Origin: Thermoplasmata archaeon
GTDB lineage: Archaea; Thermoplasmatota; Thermoplasmata; Thermoplasmatales; ARK-15
Assembly (NCBI GenBank): GCA_023261745.1
Contig: JAGDXR010000064.1
Coordinates: 1-37,439, forward strand
Length of the DNA: 37,439 nt
Direction of reading: 5' to 3'
This document shows positions 7,178-16,466 of the stretch, in pieces. Below the pieces are notes generated by a model that saw only the letters and a list, made by a program, of their open reading frames with translations, was not told the origin of the DNA and ran no database searches. The position numbers and the translations under genes were made by a program. Positions within the stretch are counted from its first letter, which is position 1. Each line of letters begins with the position of its first letter.

Positions 7178-8809
7178 TCAGAATAAACCCACTATCGTCC
7201 CGTCTTCAAGGAGATCAATCTTGTATGCAGCTGGTTCCTTTGACAATCCTGGCATCCGCATAATTTCGCCAAGTATGGGAACCACGAAGTTGGCTCCTGC
7301 AGAGATCTTGATTTCCCTCACAGTTACGGTGAAGTCCCTTGGAACATTGAGTGCCTTTGGATCATCAGATATTGATGACTGTGTTTTTGCCATGCACACA
7401 AATGCATTATCCATGCCAATCTTTTTAATTGTCCTGAGATCTTCTTCGGCATCCTTGGTGAATATGACACCCTTTGCACCGTATATGTTTCTGGCAACCT
7501 TTTCAATCTTGACTTCCACGGGATCGTTTATATCATATGTATAATTTATCTCTGGATCAGGATTGGAATCTGCTTTCTGCATGACTTTCCTGGCAAGATC
7601 CTCCCCACCTTCACCTCCTCTGGCAAAGACCTCTGATAGTGACCATGTGATCCTATCCACTGAGAGCAGATCCTCAAGCGCTGATATTTCCTTTTCTGTG
7701 TCCTTAGGAAACCTGTTGATTGCTACCGTTGGATCTATTCCAAACTTTCTCATGTTATTTACATGGAATTTGAGATTTTCATATCCCTTTTTCATGGCCT
7801 CGACATTTTCTTCGTCTGTGTTCTTTGCCCCACCATGGTACTTCATTGCCCTTATTGATGCAACAACCACTACGGCATTCGGCCTGAAATTACCCACCCT
7901 GGTAACTATATTGAAGAATTTTTCGGCCCCTAAATCAGACCCAAATCCAGCCTCGGTTACAAAATAATCCGAAAGTGATAGCCCAATCTTATCTGCCAGA
8001 ATGCTGTTTGTTCCATGTGCAATGTTTCCAAATGGACCAATGTGAACAAATGCAGGGGTGTTTTCTGCGGTCTGAACCAGGTTTGGTTTTAGAGCATTTT
8101 TCAGCAATGCTGCCATTGCTCCAGATGCTCTTATATCCCTGGCTGTAACCGGTTTTCTGTCCCTCGTAAAACCTGCAATTATTCTTGAAATTCTATTCTT
8201 GAGGTCCTGATAATTTTCACTCAAGGCCATTATTGCCATAATTTCGCTTGCCGGAACGATGTCAAACCCATCTTCATACATGATTCCGTTTCCCTTGCCC
8301 AAACCTACAATAATCTGCCTTAGAGCCCTGTCATTCATGTCTATTGTCCTTCTCCATATAACCTTTCTTGAATCTATATGCGGTTCAAGATCATAGTATA
8401 TATGATTATTTACCATGGCCGAAAGGAGGTTATGGGCAGATGATATTGCATGAAAATCACCGGTGAAATGAAGATTTATTTCTTCCATGGGCTGAACTGT
8501 TGATTTTCCACCACCGGTTGCACCGCCCTTTACACCAAATACAGGCCCAAGAGATGGTTCCCTAAGAGCCAGAATGCTTTTTCTGCCAAGCCTGTTTATT
8601 GCCATGGAGAGACCAATGGATGTTGTTGTTTTTCCCTCCCCTGCAGGTGTCGGAGTCATGGCTGTTACAAGTATCATCTTTCCAGTTCTCTTTTTCAAAT
8701 CCTTCATTATCCCAAGATTTATCTTTGCCATATAGTTACCATACTGTTCCACGTATTCTCTGTTTATGCCTGCCATATCGGCTATATCCAGAATATTCTT
8801 CAGACTCAT
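7178..8809 (-). CDS. fhs: Formate-tetrahydrofolate ligase
   Basis: This protein of 543 residues is a full-length formyl-THF synthetase, which joins formate to tetrahydrofolate at the cost of ATP. The P-loop TPTPAGEGKTT is at residues 52-62, with the downstream EPSLGPVFGVKGGATGGG segment and C-terminal GLSKEPAA region typical of the family. A GGTGAT Shine-Dalgarno site precedes the ATG, inside the end of ftcD, and the two genes overlap by 4 bases. They are thus coupled: FtcD hands formimino groups from histidine degradation to THF, and Fhs makes or recycles 10-formyl-THF. Presence of fhs supports a tetrahydrofolate rather than methanopterin one-carbon carrier. Confidence 0.96.
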   Translation of the reverse strand: MSLKNILDIADMAGINREYVEQYGNYMAKINLGIMKDLKKRTGKMILVTAMTPTPAGEGKTTTSIGLSMAINRLGRKSILALREPSLGPVFGVKGGATGGGKSTVQPMEEINLHFTGDFHAISSAHNLLSAMVNNHIYYDLEPHIDSRKVIWRRTIDMNDRALRQIIVGLGKGNGIMYEDGFDIVPASEIMAIMALSENYQDLKNRISRIIAGFTRDRKPVTARDIRASGAMAALLKNALKPNLVQTAENTPAFVHIGPFGNIAHGTNSILADKIGLSLSDYFVTEAGFGSDLGAEKFFNIVTRVGNFRPNAVVVVASIRAMKYHGGAKNTDEENVEAMKKGYENLKFHVNNMRKFGIDPTVAINRFPKDTEKEISALEDLLSVDRITWSLSEVFARGGEGGEDLARKVMQKADSNPDPEINYTYDINDPVEVKIEKVARNIYGAKGVIFTKDAEEDLRTIKKIGMDNAFVCMAKTQSSISDDPKALNVPRDFTVTVREIKISAGANFVVPILGEIMRMPGLSKEPAAYKIDLLEDGTIVGLF

Positions 8810-10335
8810 GATATCACCTCTAACGTTATTTTATTAACATATTCGAGAATTTCATCAGCCTCTTTTTTCATTCTTTCAATATTAGATTTCATATTCTCAA
8901 CAAAATCCCTGTCCTGTATGGATTTCAGGTTTATCATAACATTCATTATTGCACCCATCATTGCTGAGTGTGCAAAATATGCTGAACATGCTCCATCAGT
9001 AATGGCATTCCTGTTTCCCTTTTCCGTAACAACCTTGGAAAGTTTCAAAACTTCAAGACATAACTGGGCAGTATTCATAGGAACTATGCTTGCCTTCTTT
9101 GTTGCTTCCTCAATTTTATTCTTTCTCAATTTTTCCAGTTCCGGCGTGTTCTTTGGAAGCTTGAGTGCCTCCATTATTTCATTGAATGCCTTTTCATCAT
9201 CTTCCATGAGTTTCATCAATTTACTCCTCAATATATTTGCTTCCCTCACAATATTTTTCATTTCTTCTTCATATTCTGCATACCTCTTTTTACCAATGGT
9301 TAGGTTTGCGACCATTGATGATAATGCAGCGGCAACACTTCCTACCAGTGCACTTGCGGCGCCTCCGCCCGGAGCCGGAGATGGAGATGCCAGCTCATCC
9401 AGAAACTGGTTAATACCCTTATCATTTCCGAGCATCCCCTTTTTAAGTAGTTTATATTCTAGGATTTGGTCATTCCTGAAATTTTCCAGACGTAGATAAT
9501 GGTTCATTGTCCTCCTCAACGCATCAATGGGAATCATTCCCACAATCTCTGAATTGGATATGAGAACACCTCTTCTCCGTGCTTCAAGTTTTACCAGTTC
9601 AAATGCCTTGTAAATTCCGGTTTGCTTATAGTTTACAAGGTTCATGGAAACCTGAACCTGATTTTTATCCTTCAGCTCAAATCCCAGTGCCCTGACATTT
9701 TTAAGGCCACCTGACCTTTCCCTGACTGATCTCGCAATCTTTCTGGCAATTTCTATGTCTTCTGTCCTTAGATCTACATTAAATGCAATGAGAAATTCCC
9801 TTGCCCCGATTATTGTTGCTCCTGCCCTTCCTATTTCCTGTGGCCCGTAATCAGGTTTCCACTTTTCTTCCTTTATATGTTCTTTAAGTTGCTCATACTG
9901 AAACTTTTCATTCCTTATGTTTGGAAGATCCTTCCTATCAGGCCTTTTTGCAGCATATTCATAAAGATATACGGGGATCTTCAATTCATTTCCCACCCTC
10001 TCCCCCAGTTGATTTGCCAGCTCAACACATTCTTCCATTGTTGTCTCAAACAGGGGTATAAATGGTATTACGTCAGATGCTCCAAACCTGGGATGGGCAC
10101 CCTTGTGATTATCCATGTCTATGAGCTCAGATGCCCTCTTAATACCACGGAACGCAGCTTCTACTGCATATTCAATTGGTGATACAAATGTGATAACACT
10201 TCTATTATGATCAGGGTCCATCTCTATGTCAAGAATCATTACTTCCGAACGGAATGTTATGCTATTTACTATTTCATCAACAACTTCCTTTCTTCTTCCT
10301 TCACTGAAATTTGGGACACATTCAATAAGTTTCAT
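8806..10335 (-). CDS. ftcD: Bifunctional glutamate formimidoyltransferase/formimidoyl-THF cyclodeaminase
   Basis: The 509-residue protein carries two domains. Residues 1 to about 300 are the formiminotransferase part, starting KLIECVPNFSEGR and containing GAHPRFGASDVIPF. Residues about 315-509 are the cyclodeaminase part, recognisable by LASPSPAPGGGAASAL. Together they move the formimino group of N-formiminoglutamate to THF and deaminate it to 5,10-methenyl-THF. Fused FtcD is known from animals and several microbes, so the fusion itself is not new. The gene is first in a tight pair with fhs (4-base overlap). A TATA-like run (TTTAAATAAAA) lies in the 59-base gap towards pcn. No histidine-degradation genes are seen nearby. 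Confidence 0.94.
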   Translation of the reverse strand: MKLIECVPNFSEGRRKEVVDEIVNSITFRSEVMILDIEMDPDHNRSVITFVSPIEYAVEAAFRGIKRASELIDMDNHKGAHPRFGASDVIPFIPLFETTMEECVELANQLGERVGNELKIPVYLYEYAAKRPDRKDLPNIRNEKFQYEQLKEHIKEEKWKPDYGPQEIGRAGATIIGAREFLIAFNVDLRTEDIEIARKIARSVRERSGGLKNVRALGFELKDKNQVQVSMNLVNYKQTGIYKAFELVKLEARRRGVLISNSEIVGMIPIDALRRTMNHYLRLENFRNDQILEYKLLKKGMLGNDKGINQFLDELASPSPAPGGGAASALVGSVAAALSSMVANLTIGKKRYAEYEEEMKNIVREANILRSKLMKLMEDDEKAFNEIMEALKLPKNTPELEKLRKNKIEEATKKASIVPMNTAQLCLEVLKLSKVVTEKGNRNAITDGACSAYFAHSAMMGAIMNVMINLKSIQDRDFVENMKSNIERMKKEADEILEYVNKITLEVIS

Positions 10336-10394
10336 TAAAAAACGTAATTGATTGAATGAATAAAAATCTATTTTTATTTAAAAAATTTAAAAAA

Positions 10395-11120
10395 TTAGCC
10401 CTCAATTCTTGGTGCAAGCAGAAACATTCCCTCTCCCTTATCAGATGCAAATGTGAATTCAATCTTTACAGGATAATCTGTTCCAACATATACCTTAACA
10501 TTTTCAGATGAGAGAGTCTTCATGAATCTCAGCAGATAATCAACAGGATATACACTCTTTGCCTCTGATGTTACATTGAATTCCTTTAGATTCTCCTTGG
10601 GAATGTTTAATTTTGTCTGATCCTCCTCTCCAGTTGAATATAGCATGAATTCATCCATTGTCACATGCAATGTTATGTTATCTGATATGCTTTCCGCAAC
10701 CTTCAAACCGTCAAGAAATTCTTCGGTGGATATTACAACATAATTTGAAAGGTTTATTTGTGGAACCTTTGGAACGGTTATGCTTGATGGATCGATAGTT
10801 GACATCGTCCTTGTCAGATAATTAAGATTGATTGTAATTTTACTGTCCTCCTTGATGAGTTCAACAATATCGGACGTTTTTGCTGCCTTAAGAAAATCCT
10901 TGAATTTTTCCAGATCTATTCCTATTTCTGTATCATCTGGAACATCATATTCCCTGAAATCCTCTTTTTTCATTTTTAATGTTATCATGGCCACATGTGC
11001 AGGATCAACAACCTTTATCTGCAACCCTGTTTTTGAAAATTCAAATTTAGCTTCAGAAACCATTGTTAATAGGATATCAATAATTTCTTTCAGGTCCTTT
11101 ACATCGATTTTAATGTTCAT
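10395..11120 (-). CDS. pcn: DNA polymerase sliding clamp (PCNA)
   Basis: This PCNA of 241 residues is a homotrimeric clamp that tethers DNA polymerases, Fen1, ligase and other partners to DNA. Family signs are the N-terminal MVSEAKFEFSKTGLQIKVVDPAHVAMI segment (in parts), the interdomain connecting region after SSITVPKVPQINL, and the C-terminal FLLAPRIEG. In-frame GTG 11129 and ATG 11126 lie upstream, but AGTGATGGT there works better as a Shine-Dalgarno site for ATG 11120. A TATA box at about 11148-11160 lies about 25 nt upstream of 11129. No replication neighbours occur; Hjc is at the far end of the window. Confidence 0.95.
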   Translation of the reverse strand: MNIKIDVKDLKEIIDILLTMVSEAKFEFSKTGLQIKVVDPAHVAMITLKMKKEDFREYDVPDDTEIGIDLEKFKDFLKAAKTSDIVELIKEDSKITINLNYLTRTMSTIDPSSITVPKVPQINLSNYVVISTEEFLDGLKVAESISDNITLHVTMDEFMLYSTGEEDQTKLNIPKENLKEFNVTSEAKSVYPVDYLLRFMKTLSSENVKVYVGTDYPVKIEFTFASDKGEGMFLLAPRIEG

Positions 11121-11315
11121 TACCATCACTTTTTTAATAATCTAAAAACAATATATAAAATCTTTTTTCCTTACTTTTATATTATTCAGCAATTTATAAT
11201 TTTTATATTTATATATAATGAAATCAATATTTCAAAAATATATAGATCATTATGAAATTAACTTTTTTCAGAGAAAAACGAAAAGATTAATTTTTTTATT
11301 AACATTCAAGGGTTC
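11121..11315. promoter_or_regulatory. Divergent promoter region between pcn and the thioesterase gene
   Basis: This is a very AT-rich spacer. A TATA-like box on the minus strand (11148-11160) serves pcn. An AT-run at about 11287-11300 lies 16-29 bases before the plus-strand ATG at 11316, which has no Shine-Dalgarno site and may be leaderless. No RNA gene or strong repeat is seen. Confidence 0.5.
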
Positions 11316-11687
11316 ATGGATGTTAGATGTAGAAAACATATGAAAACATTCATTCCAGGAGAGGAACACTCTGCAAAGCATGTCAGTTCTGGAAATATGA
11401 CGGTTTTATCGACACCTTCACTTATTGGTTTTGTGGAGAATGCTTCAAGGGAAATTGCAGAAGAAAATCTTACTGAGGAGTTCACAAGCGTAGGTACCAT
11501 GATCAACATTAAACATATCAGAGCAAGTAAAATAGGTCAGGGCATCGACGTTCACATAATACTTCTGAATTCAGAAAATGGAAGGTTCACGTTTTATTTC
11601 GAAGCATTTTCAAATGGAAAGAAAATAGCAAGTGGAACGCACGAACGGGCAATTGTAAACAAGACAGATTTTCTGAAAAATCTATGA
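11316..11687 (+). CDS. Hotdog-fold thioesterase (FlK-like)
   Basis: This protein of 123 residues follows the fluoroacetyl-CoA thioesterase (FlK)-like family: STPSLIGFVENAS, then SVGTMINIKHI, then GTHERAIV near the C-terminus. The three FlK catalytic positions are kept with the same spacing: T33, E41 and H67 (FlK uses T42, E50, H76). It should hydrolyse an acyl-CoA thioester, but the acyl group is unknown and fluoroacetate is unlikely in this setting. The gene has no Shine-Dalgarno site and overlaps the following exonuclease-like gene by 4 bases, so the two are co-translated, although no shared pathway is evident. Confidence 0.85.
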   Translation: MDVRCRKHMKTFIPGEEHSAKHVSSGNMTVLSTPSLIGFVENASREIAEENLTEEFTSVGTMINIKHIRASKIGQGIDVHIILLNSENGRFTFYFEAFSNGKKIASGTHERAIVNKTDFLKNL

Positions 11688-12469
11688 ATATTCTCAGAGA
11701 ATCATTTTTTATTTTTGACAGCATTTCATTTGCAAAGCAGAGATCACTGAAAAGAAGGGGCATTGTAAACTGGGATGATCTGTACATCAATGGAAAAAAC
11801 CATTTTTCAGATAAAAGATGGGAAGGAATAGAAAGAGAGGTAAAAATATGCATTGAAAATTATAAAAACAAAAATCTGAATTTTTTTAAAACGTTCCTGG
11901 ATGAGAAGTATCATTTTCTTCTGCTTGATGATTTCTCTGATTATGCGATATTTCTTGACATTGAAACAACAGGAATACGCGAGAATAATGAGATAACAAT
12001 GATTGGAATATCCGATAATCATAAGAGGTACAGAGTATTTCTAAAGGATATCAATCTCAATGAAAATAATATTGGGGAAATACTGAAAAGATATCCCATT
12101 GTTGTAACGTTTTTCGGAAAGAATTTTGATATTCCATTTATCAGGAAAAATTTCCCCGGACTTGCAGATATAATAGATTCGCTCATAAACATTGATCTGT
12201 ATTATTTAAGTAAAATGGTTGGATTCAAGGGTGGACTCAAAAGGATTGAAAAACAGGTAGGCATATTGAGGGAAAAGGAAATTGATGGCATGTACGGGTA
12301 TGATGCAGTACTTTTATGGAAAGACTATCTGAATGGAAACAAAGATTCTATGATTAAACTGATAAGATATAACAGGGCCGATGTGATTAATCTTGTCGAT
12401 ATTTCCGAATACATGCTTGAAATTTTCTATGAAATGTATATCAAAAACCTTCGATACCCCTATCCCTGA
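11684..12469 (+). CDS. YprB-like RNase H-fold 3'-5' exonuclease
   Basis: The protein (261 residues) has a DEDD-type exonuclease core in its second half. Motif I is FLDIETTG (about residue 90), motif II lies in FFGKNFDIPFIRK, and motif III is YNRADVINLVD near the end; these are the metal-binding aspartates and glutamate. The pattern matches the YprB family of predicted ribonuclease H-like nucleases. The N-terminal about 85 residues are lysine- and aromatic-rich and not recognised. Substrate (RNA or DNA) cannot be told. It overlaps the thioesterase gene by 4 bases upstream and runs 29 bases into the convergent gene at 12441-13013. Confidence 0.82.
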   Translation: MNILRESFFIFDSISFAKQRSLKRRGIVNWDDLYINGKNHFSDKRWEGIEREVKICIENYKNKNLNFFKTFLDEKYHFLLLDDFSDYAIFLDIETTGIRENNEITMIGISDNHKRYRVFLKDINLNENNIGEILKRYPIVVTFFGKNFDIPFIRKNFPGLADIIDSLINIDLYYLSKMVGFKGGLKRIEKQVGILREKEIDGMYGYDAVLLWKDYLNGNKDSMIKLIRYNRADVINLVDISEYMLEIFYEMYIKNLRYPYP

Positions 12470-13013
12470 AATTGTTGAACATTGAGGGATCAAGGACCTC
12501 AAACCCCTGGTTCATGAATGCTTCATCAAATCGGTGGTCGGGTGTAAGAAGATATACATAATTTATATTTTTCAATTCAACATACCTGCCTATTTTTCTT
12601 CTTATTTCCCTGCTGTTATAATATTCTATGCATTCCTTATATATCTGCAGCTGTCTGAGGGTTTCCCCGAAGCTCTTTATTTTGCTTTTTATCTCTATTA
12701 CAAACTTAAGATTGAATTCACCGCTTATTCTCTGTTTTGGGAATTCATAAAAATAATGGATATTGATAACATCGTCGGGATAATATCTTTTGCATAGTGA
12801 TACTTCCCCCTTAATCTCCGAATCCAGTATCCTGAAATTTGCAACGAGATTGGAATTTTTCAATTTTTCATTTACCATGCTTACAAATTTATTGTAGTTT
12901 GAAATAAGGCTTATATTGATAGAATCGTGTATTTCATTGAAATCCTCGGAATCAGAGAATCTTGGACCCTTCATTGTTTCCTTTATTGTGATATTATATT
13001 TATTATATTTCAT
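12441..13013 (-). CDS. Uncharacterised protein, possible PD-(D/E)XK nuclease fold
   Basis: The protein (190 residues) is not firmly recognised. A central stretch FNLKFVIEIKSKIKSFGETLRQLQIYKE looks like the E-x-K strand and following helix of PD-(D/E)XK nucleases, in which a beta strand carrying E-I-K precedes a helix with a conserved Q. The C-terminal part has strand YVYLLTPDHRF. This is a motif-level guess. ATG 13013 is the longest start; an ATG at 12974 preceded by AAAGGAAAC is an alternative. The gene is divergent from purS, sharing a 49-base promoter region, and overlaps tail to tail with the exonuclease-like gene, an arrangement that might pair two nucleases. Confidence 0.6.
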   Translation of the reverse strand: MKYNKYNITIKETMKGPRFSDSEDFNEIHDSINISLISNYNKFVSMVNEKLKNSNLVANFRILDSEIKGEVSLCKRYYPDDVINIHYFYEFPKQRISGEFNLKFVIEIKSKIKSFGETLRQLQIYKECIEYYNSREIRRKIGRYVELKNINYVYLLTPDHRFDEAFMNQGFEVLDPSMFNNFRDRGIEGF

Positions 13014-13062
13014 TTATCATCGATATTTAAAATTTTAAATAGTTAGGGTTTATCTTGTCTTC

Positions 13063-13302
13063 ATGGTTAAGGTAAAGATTTACATTGAATATAAGGAAGG
13101 CGTTGAGGATCCAGAGGCGCTCACTGTAAAAAAATCCCTATCCCTTCTTGGATTTGAAGGTATCAACAGTGTAAAAATTTCAAAGGTATATGAAATGGAA
13201 ATTGAGGGAAATAAGAATAGTGCAAGGAAAAAGGCAGTGGAAATATGTGAAAAACTCCTTGCAAATCCTGTAATTCACAGATATGAGGTGAATGTGGATT
13301 GA
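13063..13302 (+). CDS. purS: Phosphoribosylformylglycinamidine synthase subunit PurS
   Basis: This PurS subunit (79 residues) has the usual layout: VKIYIEYKEGVEDPEA at the start, LGFEGINSVKISKVYEM in the middle and ANPVIHRYEV at the end. PurS bridges PurL and PurQ in the complex that converts FGAR to FGAM in purine synthesis. It starts a three-gene operon. A TATA-like run at 13027-13040 lies about 25-30 nt before ATG 13063 with no Shine-Dalgarno site, suggesting a leaderless mRNA. Its stop overlaps the purL start by 4 bases. Confidence 0.94.
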   Translation: MVKVKIYIEYKEGVEDPEALTVKKSLSLLGFEGINSVKISKVYEMEIEGNKNSARKKAVEICEKLLANPVIHRYEVNVD

Positions 13303-15617
13303 CAGATTTTTATGAAAGGGTTGATAAAAGATTTCCTGTATTTTTGATAAAAATTAGAGATATGAATATTAAAGAACTTCAAAAGCTCAGCCGGGATCTC
13401 GGGCTTTCATTGAACAGGGATGAGATGATTAGGATCAGATCATATTTCAGATCCTTAGACAGAGACCCAACTGATGTCGAGATACAGGCCATTGCCCAAG
13501 CATGGAGTGAACATTGTTGCTATAAAAGTTCGAAACATGTATTGAAAAAATATATAATAGGAATTGATTCCCCAAAAGTATTTCTTACGGGTGAAGATGC
13601 TGGTGTTGTCGAACTTGATAATGATCATGTTTACGTATTCAAAATGGAAAGTCACAACCACCCAAGCGCAGTAGAACCTTATGGTGGTGCAGCCACGGGA
13701 GTGGGGGGTATAATAAGGGATGTGCTTTGCATGGGAGCAAAACCAATTGCACTGGTTGATTCCCTCTTCTTTGGAAATTTTGACTATCCTGAAAAAAGGC
13801 TACCAAAAGGTATGAAAAATCCAAGATTCATATTCAACGGTGTCATTTCCGGCATCAGGGATTATGGAAATAGAGTGGGTATTCCTACGGTTTCCGGAAT
13901 TACATATTTTGATCCAGGATATGCAACGAATGTCCTTGTAAATGTTGGATGTGTGGGAGTCTGTAGAAAGGAAAATGTGATAAGGAGTATGGTAAATAAA
14001 CCGGGTGTGAACCTTGTACTGGTCGGTGGAAAGACCGGCAGAGATGGCATTCACGGTGTCAATTTTGCAAGCAGGTCATTCAGGAGTGGGGAAAAAGTAG
14101 AGAAGACTGCGGTTCAGCTTGGAAATCCTATCATAAAAGAACCTCTCATACATGCAGTTCTTGAAAGTGTTGATAAAAAACTTATACATGGAATGAAAGA
14201 CCTCGGAGGTGGAGGGCTCTCAAGTGTAGTAGGTGAGATGGTTCTGGCAGGAAATGTTGGGGCTGAGGTTCACCTGGAAATGATACCCCTCAAAGAAAGG
14301 GACATGGCCCCATGGGAAATATGGATAAGTGAATCCCAGGAAAGGATGATGCTGGCGGTTGAAGATGATAAATTGAAGGAACTTCTTGAAATATTCGATA
14401 TCTGGGATGTGGATGCTACGGTCATAGGAAAGACCATTGAAGATGAGAAATTGATTCTTTATTACAGGGATCTGAAGGTTATGGATCTGGACACGCATTT
14501 CATAACTTCAGGACCGGTTTATTGCAGACCATATAGAATTGAATATCCAGGAATGAAATCATACCAGACAATCCCGCCTGAGCCAGATTACAAAAAACTC
14601 TTCAGAAATATTTTATCCAGTCCAAATGTAACAAATAAATCCTACATAATAAGGCAGTATGATCATGAGGTTAAAGGGAGTACAGTATTAAAACCGTTAA
14701 CCGGAAAACTCGGTCTGGAAACCCATTCCAATTCATCTGTAATAAAACCATTTGAAAATAAGAATGTTGGTCTGGCGATAACATCAACATCAAATCCAAG
14801 AACCATGAAAATAGATCCATACAGGGGTTCAAAGGGTATTGTGGATGAAGCCATCAGGAACCTTGTATCATCAAATGCTGTTCCTCATTCGCTTGCAGAT
14901 AATCTAAACTTTGGGAATCCAGAGGATCCATCAGTTATGGGCCAATTGTATGAGGCTGCAAGAGGACTGGGTGAAATAGCGAGATATTTTGATTTACCCT
15001 ATGTTTCTGGAAATGTAAGCCTGTATAACCAGACAAATAGAAAATCAATTCCACCAACGCCGACACTGATGGGTATAGGGGTTGTTAAGGACATAAAAAG
15101 TGTTGTAACAGTTGACATTAAAAAGGAGAATTCAGTATTATATCAGATAAATCCGACATTTTCAGAAATGGGTGGTTCATTGTATTATGATATGTATGAA
15201 TATGAAAGTTCAGTGGTTCCTGATGTAAATGCCGATATGTTGAAAAAGGCCATGGAAAATTTGCTCAGTGCAATGGAAAAGGGTTTGATTCTCTCCTGTC
15301 ATGACATTTCGGATGGGGGGCTGGCCATAAGTCTTTCTGAAATGGCCATTGGTGCAGATATTGGTATGGATATCAATCTGGCCGATATCCAGAATATAAG
15401 GACAGACTTTAAATTATTTTCAGAATCAAATTCAAGGTGGGTTGTTGAAATTGATCAGAAAAAAGAAAAGGAATTCCTGAAAATCATGGAAGGAACTTAT
15501 GTGATCAGACTGGGGTACACAGGTGGTAGAGAACTGACAGTAAAGGATGGGGATAGAAAGATATTAAGCATGGATCTGGAAGATATAAGGAATATCTGGA
15601 ACACGGTTCCAAGGTGA
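13299..15617 (+). CDS. purL: Phosphoribosylformylglycinamidine synthase subunit PurL
   Basis: The protein (772 residues) is the small-type (archaeal/Gram-positive) PurL, the ATP-dependent synthetase of the FGAM synthase complex. Signs include WSEHCCYKSSK, the ATP-site segment MESHNHPSAVEPYGGAATGVGG and the C-terminal CHDISDGGLA motif. The most upstream start is TTG at 13299, overlapping the purS stop, with GAGGTG at 13285-13290 as Shine-Dalgarno site 8 nt away. An internal ATG at 13362 has only a weak site, so I prefer TTG, although the first 20 residues are not needed for the family fold. It is followed by purQ with the stop buried in the purQ Shine-Dalgarno site. Confidence 0.95.
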   Translation: MTDFYERVDKRFPVFLIKIRDMNIKELQKLSRDLGLSLNRDEMIRIRSYFRSLDRDPTDVEIQAIAQAWSEHCCYKSSKHVLKKYIIGIDSPKVFLTGEDAGVVELDNDHVYVFKMESHNHPSAVEPYGGAATGVGGIIRDVLCMGAKPIALVDSLFFGNFDYPEKRLPKGMKNPRFIFNGVISGIRDYGNRVGIPTVSGITYFDPGYATNVLVNVGCVGVCRKENVIRSMVNKPGVNLVLVGGKTGRDGIHGVNFASRSFRSGEKVEKTAVQLGNPIIKEPLIHAVLESVDKKLIHGMKDLGGGGLSSVVGEMVLAGNVGAEVHLEMIPLKERDMAPWEIWISESQERMMLAVEDDKLKELLEIFDIWDVDATVIGKTIEDEKLILYYRDLKVMDLDTHFITSGPVYCRPYRIEYPGMKSYQTIPPEPDYKKLFRNILSSPNVTNKSYIIRQYDHEVKGSTVLKPLTGKLGLETHSNSSVIKPFENKNVGLAITSTSNPRTMKIDPYRGSKGIVDEAIRNLVSSNAVPHSLADNLNFGNPEDPSVMGQLYEAARGLGEIARYFDLPYVSGNVSLYNQTNRKSIPPTPTLMGIGVVKDIKSVVTVDIKKENSVLYQINPTFSEMGGSLYYDMYEYESSVVPDVNADMLKKAMENLLSAMEKGLILSCHDISDGGLAISLSEMAIGADIGMDINLADIQNIRTDFKLFSESNSRWVVEIDQKKEKEFLKIMEGTYVIRLGYTGGRELTVKDGDRKILSMDLEDIRNIWNTVPR

Positions 15618-15623
15618 TTGAAT

Positions 15624-16427
15624 ATGAAAACTGAAGATATCAGGATTGCATTGCTGAGAATAGAGGGCACAAACTGTGAAGATGAATCTTTAAATGCCCT
15701 GAAATCCATGGGCGCAAGGCCGGAACACGTTCATCTGAATGAACTGATAAGGAAAAAAAGGAATCTGGAAGATTACCAGATGCTATTCATTCCGGGCGGT
15801 TTTTCTGCTGGAGATTATATAAGGGCGGGTATAATATTTGCTGCAAGAATAAAGGCAACAATAAAAAATGATCTTTTAAAATTCATTGAAGATGAAAAGA
15901 TAGTTCTTGGAGTATGCAACGGTTTTCAGGTTCTCACGGAACTCGGTATACTCCCCGGAATAGAAAATCTCTGGGAAGAACATCCAGGTGCAGTCCTTGC
16001 ACCCAATATATCAAATAAATTTGAATGCAGGTGGATATATCTTAAAAAAGAAAGGAGTGTTTGCCCGTTCAATGAAACGCTTCCTGATAAGGTTTTCAGC
16101 ATGCCAATAGCTCATGCAGAGGGAAGGTTCATGCTCCCTGAAAACAGGGAAAAATATCTGCTGGAAAAAATGATAGATAATGGCCAGATTGCATTCAGAT
16201 ATGTGGATAGGGAAGGAAATTTTGAGGGATATCCATGGAATCCAAACGGATCACTTTATAACATTGCGGGATTATGCAACATGACTGGAAACGTAATTGG
16301 TATGATGCCTCATCCTGAAAGGGCATTCTTTGATTTCCAAAATCTTGAATTCTGGAGAGGGAACAGTGAGACCCCGGGTAGATATATATTTGAAGGTATA
16401 TTGAAACACATATCAAGGAAATTCTGA
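15624..16427 (+). CDS. purQ: Phosphoribosylformylglycinamidine synthase glutaminase PurQ
   Basis: The protein (267 residues) is the class I glutaminase that supplies ammonia to PurL. The catalytic cysteine is C98 in GVCNGFQ, with FIPGGFSAGDY forming the oxyanion region and MPHPERAFF carrying the catalytic histidine and glutamate. An in-frame TTG at 15618 exists, but AAGGTGATTG directly upstream places a strong Shine-Dalgarno site 5 nt before ATG 15624, with the purL TGA stop inside it. Length is normal for the longer archaeal form. It closes the purSLQ operon. Confidence 0.95.
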   Translation: MKTEDIRIALLRIEGTNCEDESLNALKSMGARPEHVHLNELIRKKRNLEDYQMLFIPGGFSAGDYIRAGIIFAARIKATIKNDLLKFIEDEKIVLGVCNGFQVLTELGILPGIENLWEEHPGAVLAPNISNKFECRWIYLKKERSVCPFNETLPDKVFSMPIAHAEGRFMLPENREKYLLEKMIDNGQIAFRYVDREGNFEGYPWNPNGSLYNIAGLCNMTGNVIGMMPHPERAFFDFQNLEFWRGNSETPGRYIFEGILKHISRKF

Positions 16428-16466
16428 TTTCAAAATATTAATATGTGTATGGATTATAGGTATTAA

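Noticed and set aside
8918-9499. Antisense frame of 193 codons inside ftcD
   Set aside because: It shadows a well-supported gene, has shadow-type composition and no promoter or ribosome site.
11316-11687. True fluoroacetyl-CoA thioesterase for fluoroacetate resistance
   Set aside because: The catalytic triad matches FlK, but nothing in the neighbourhood relates to fluorinated compounds, and the family includes many general thioesterases.
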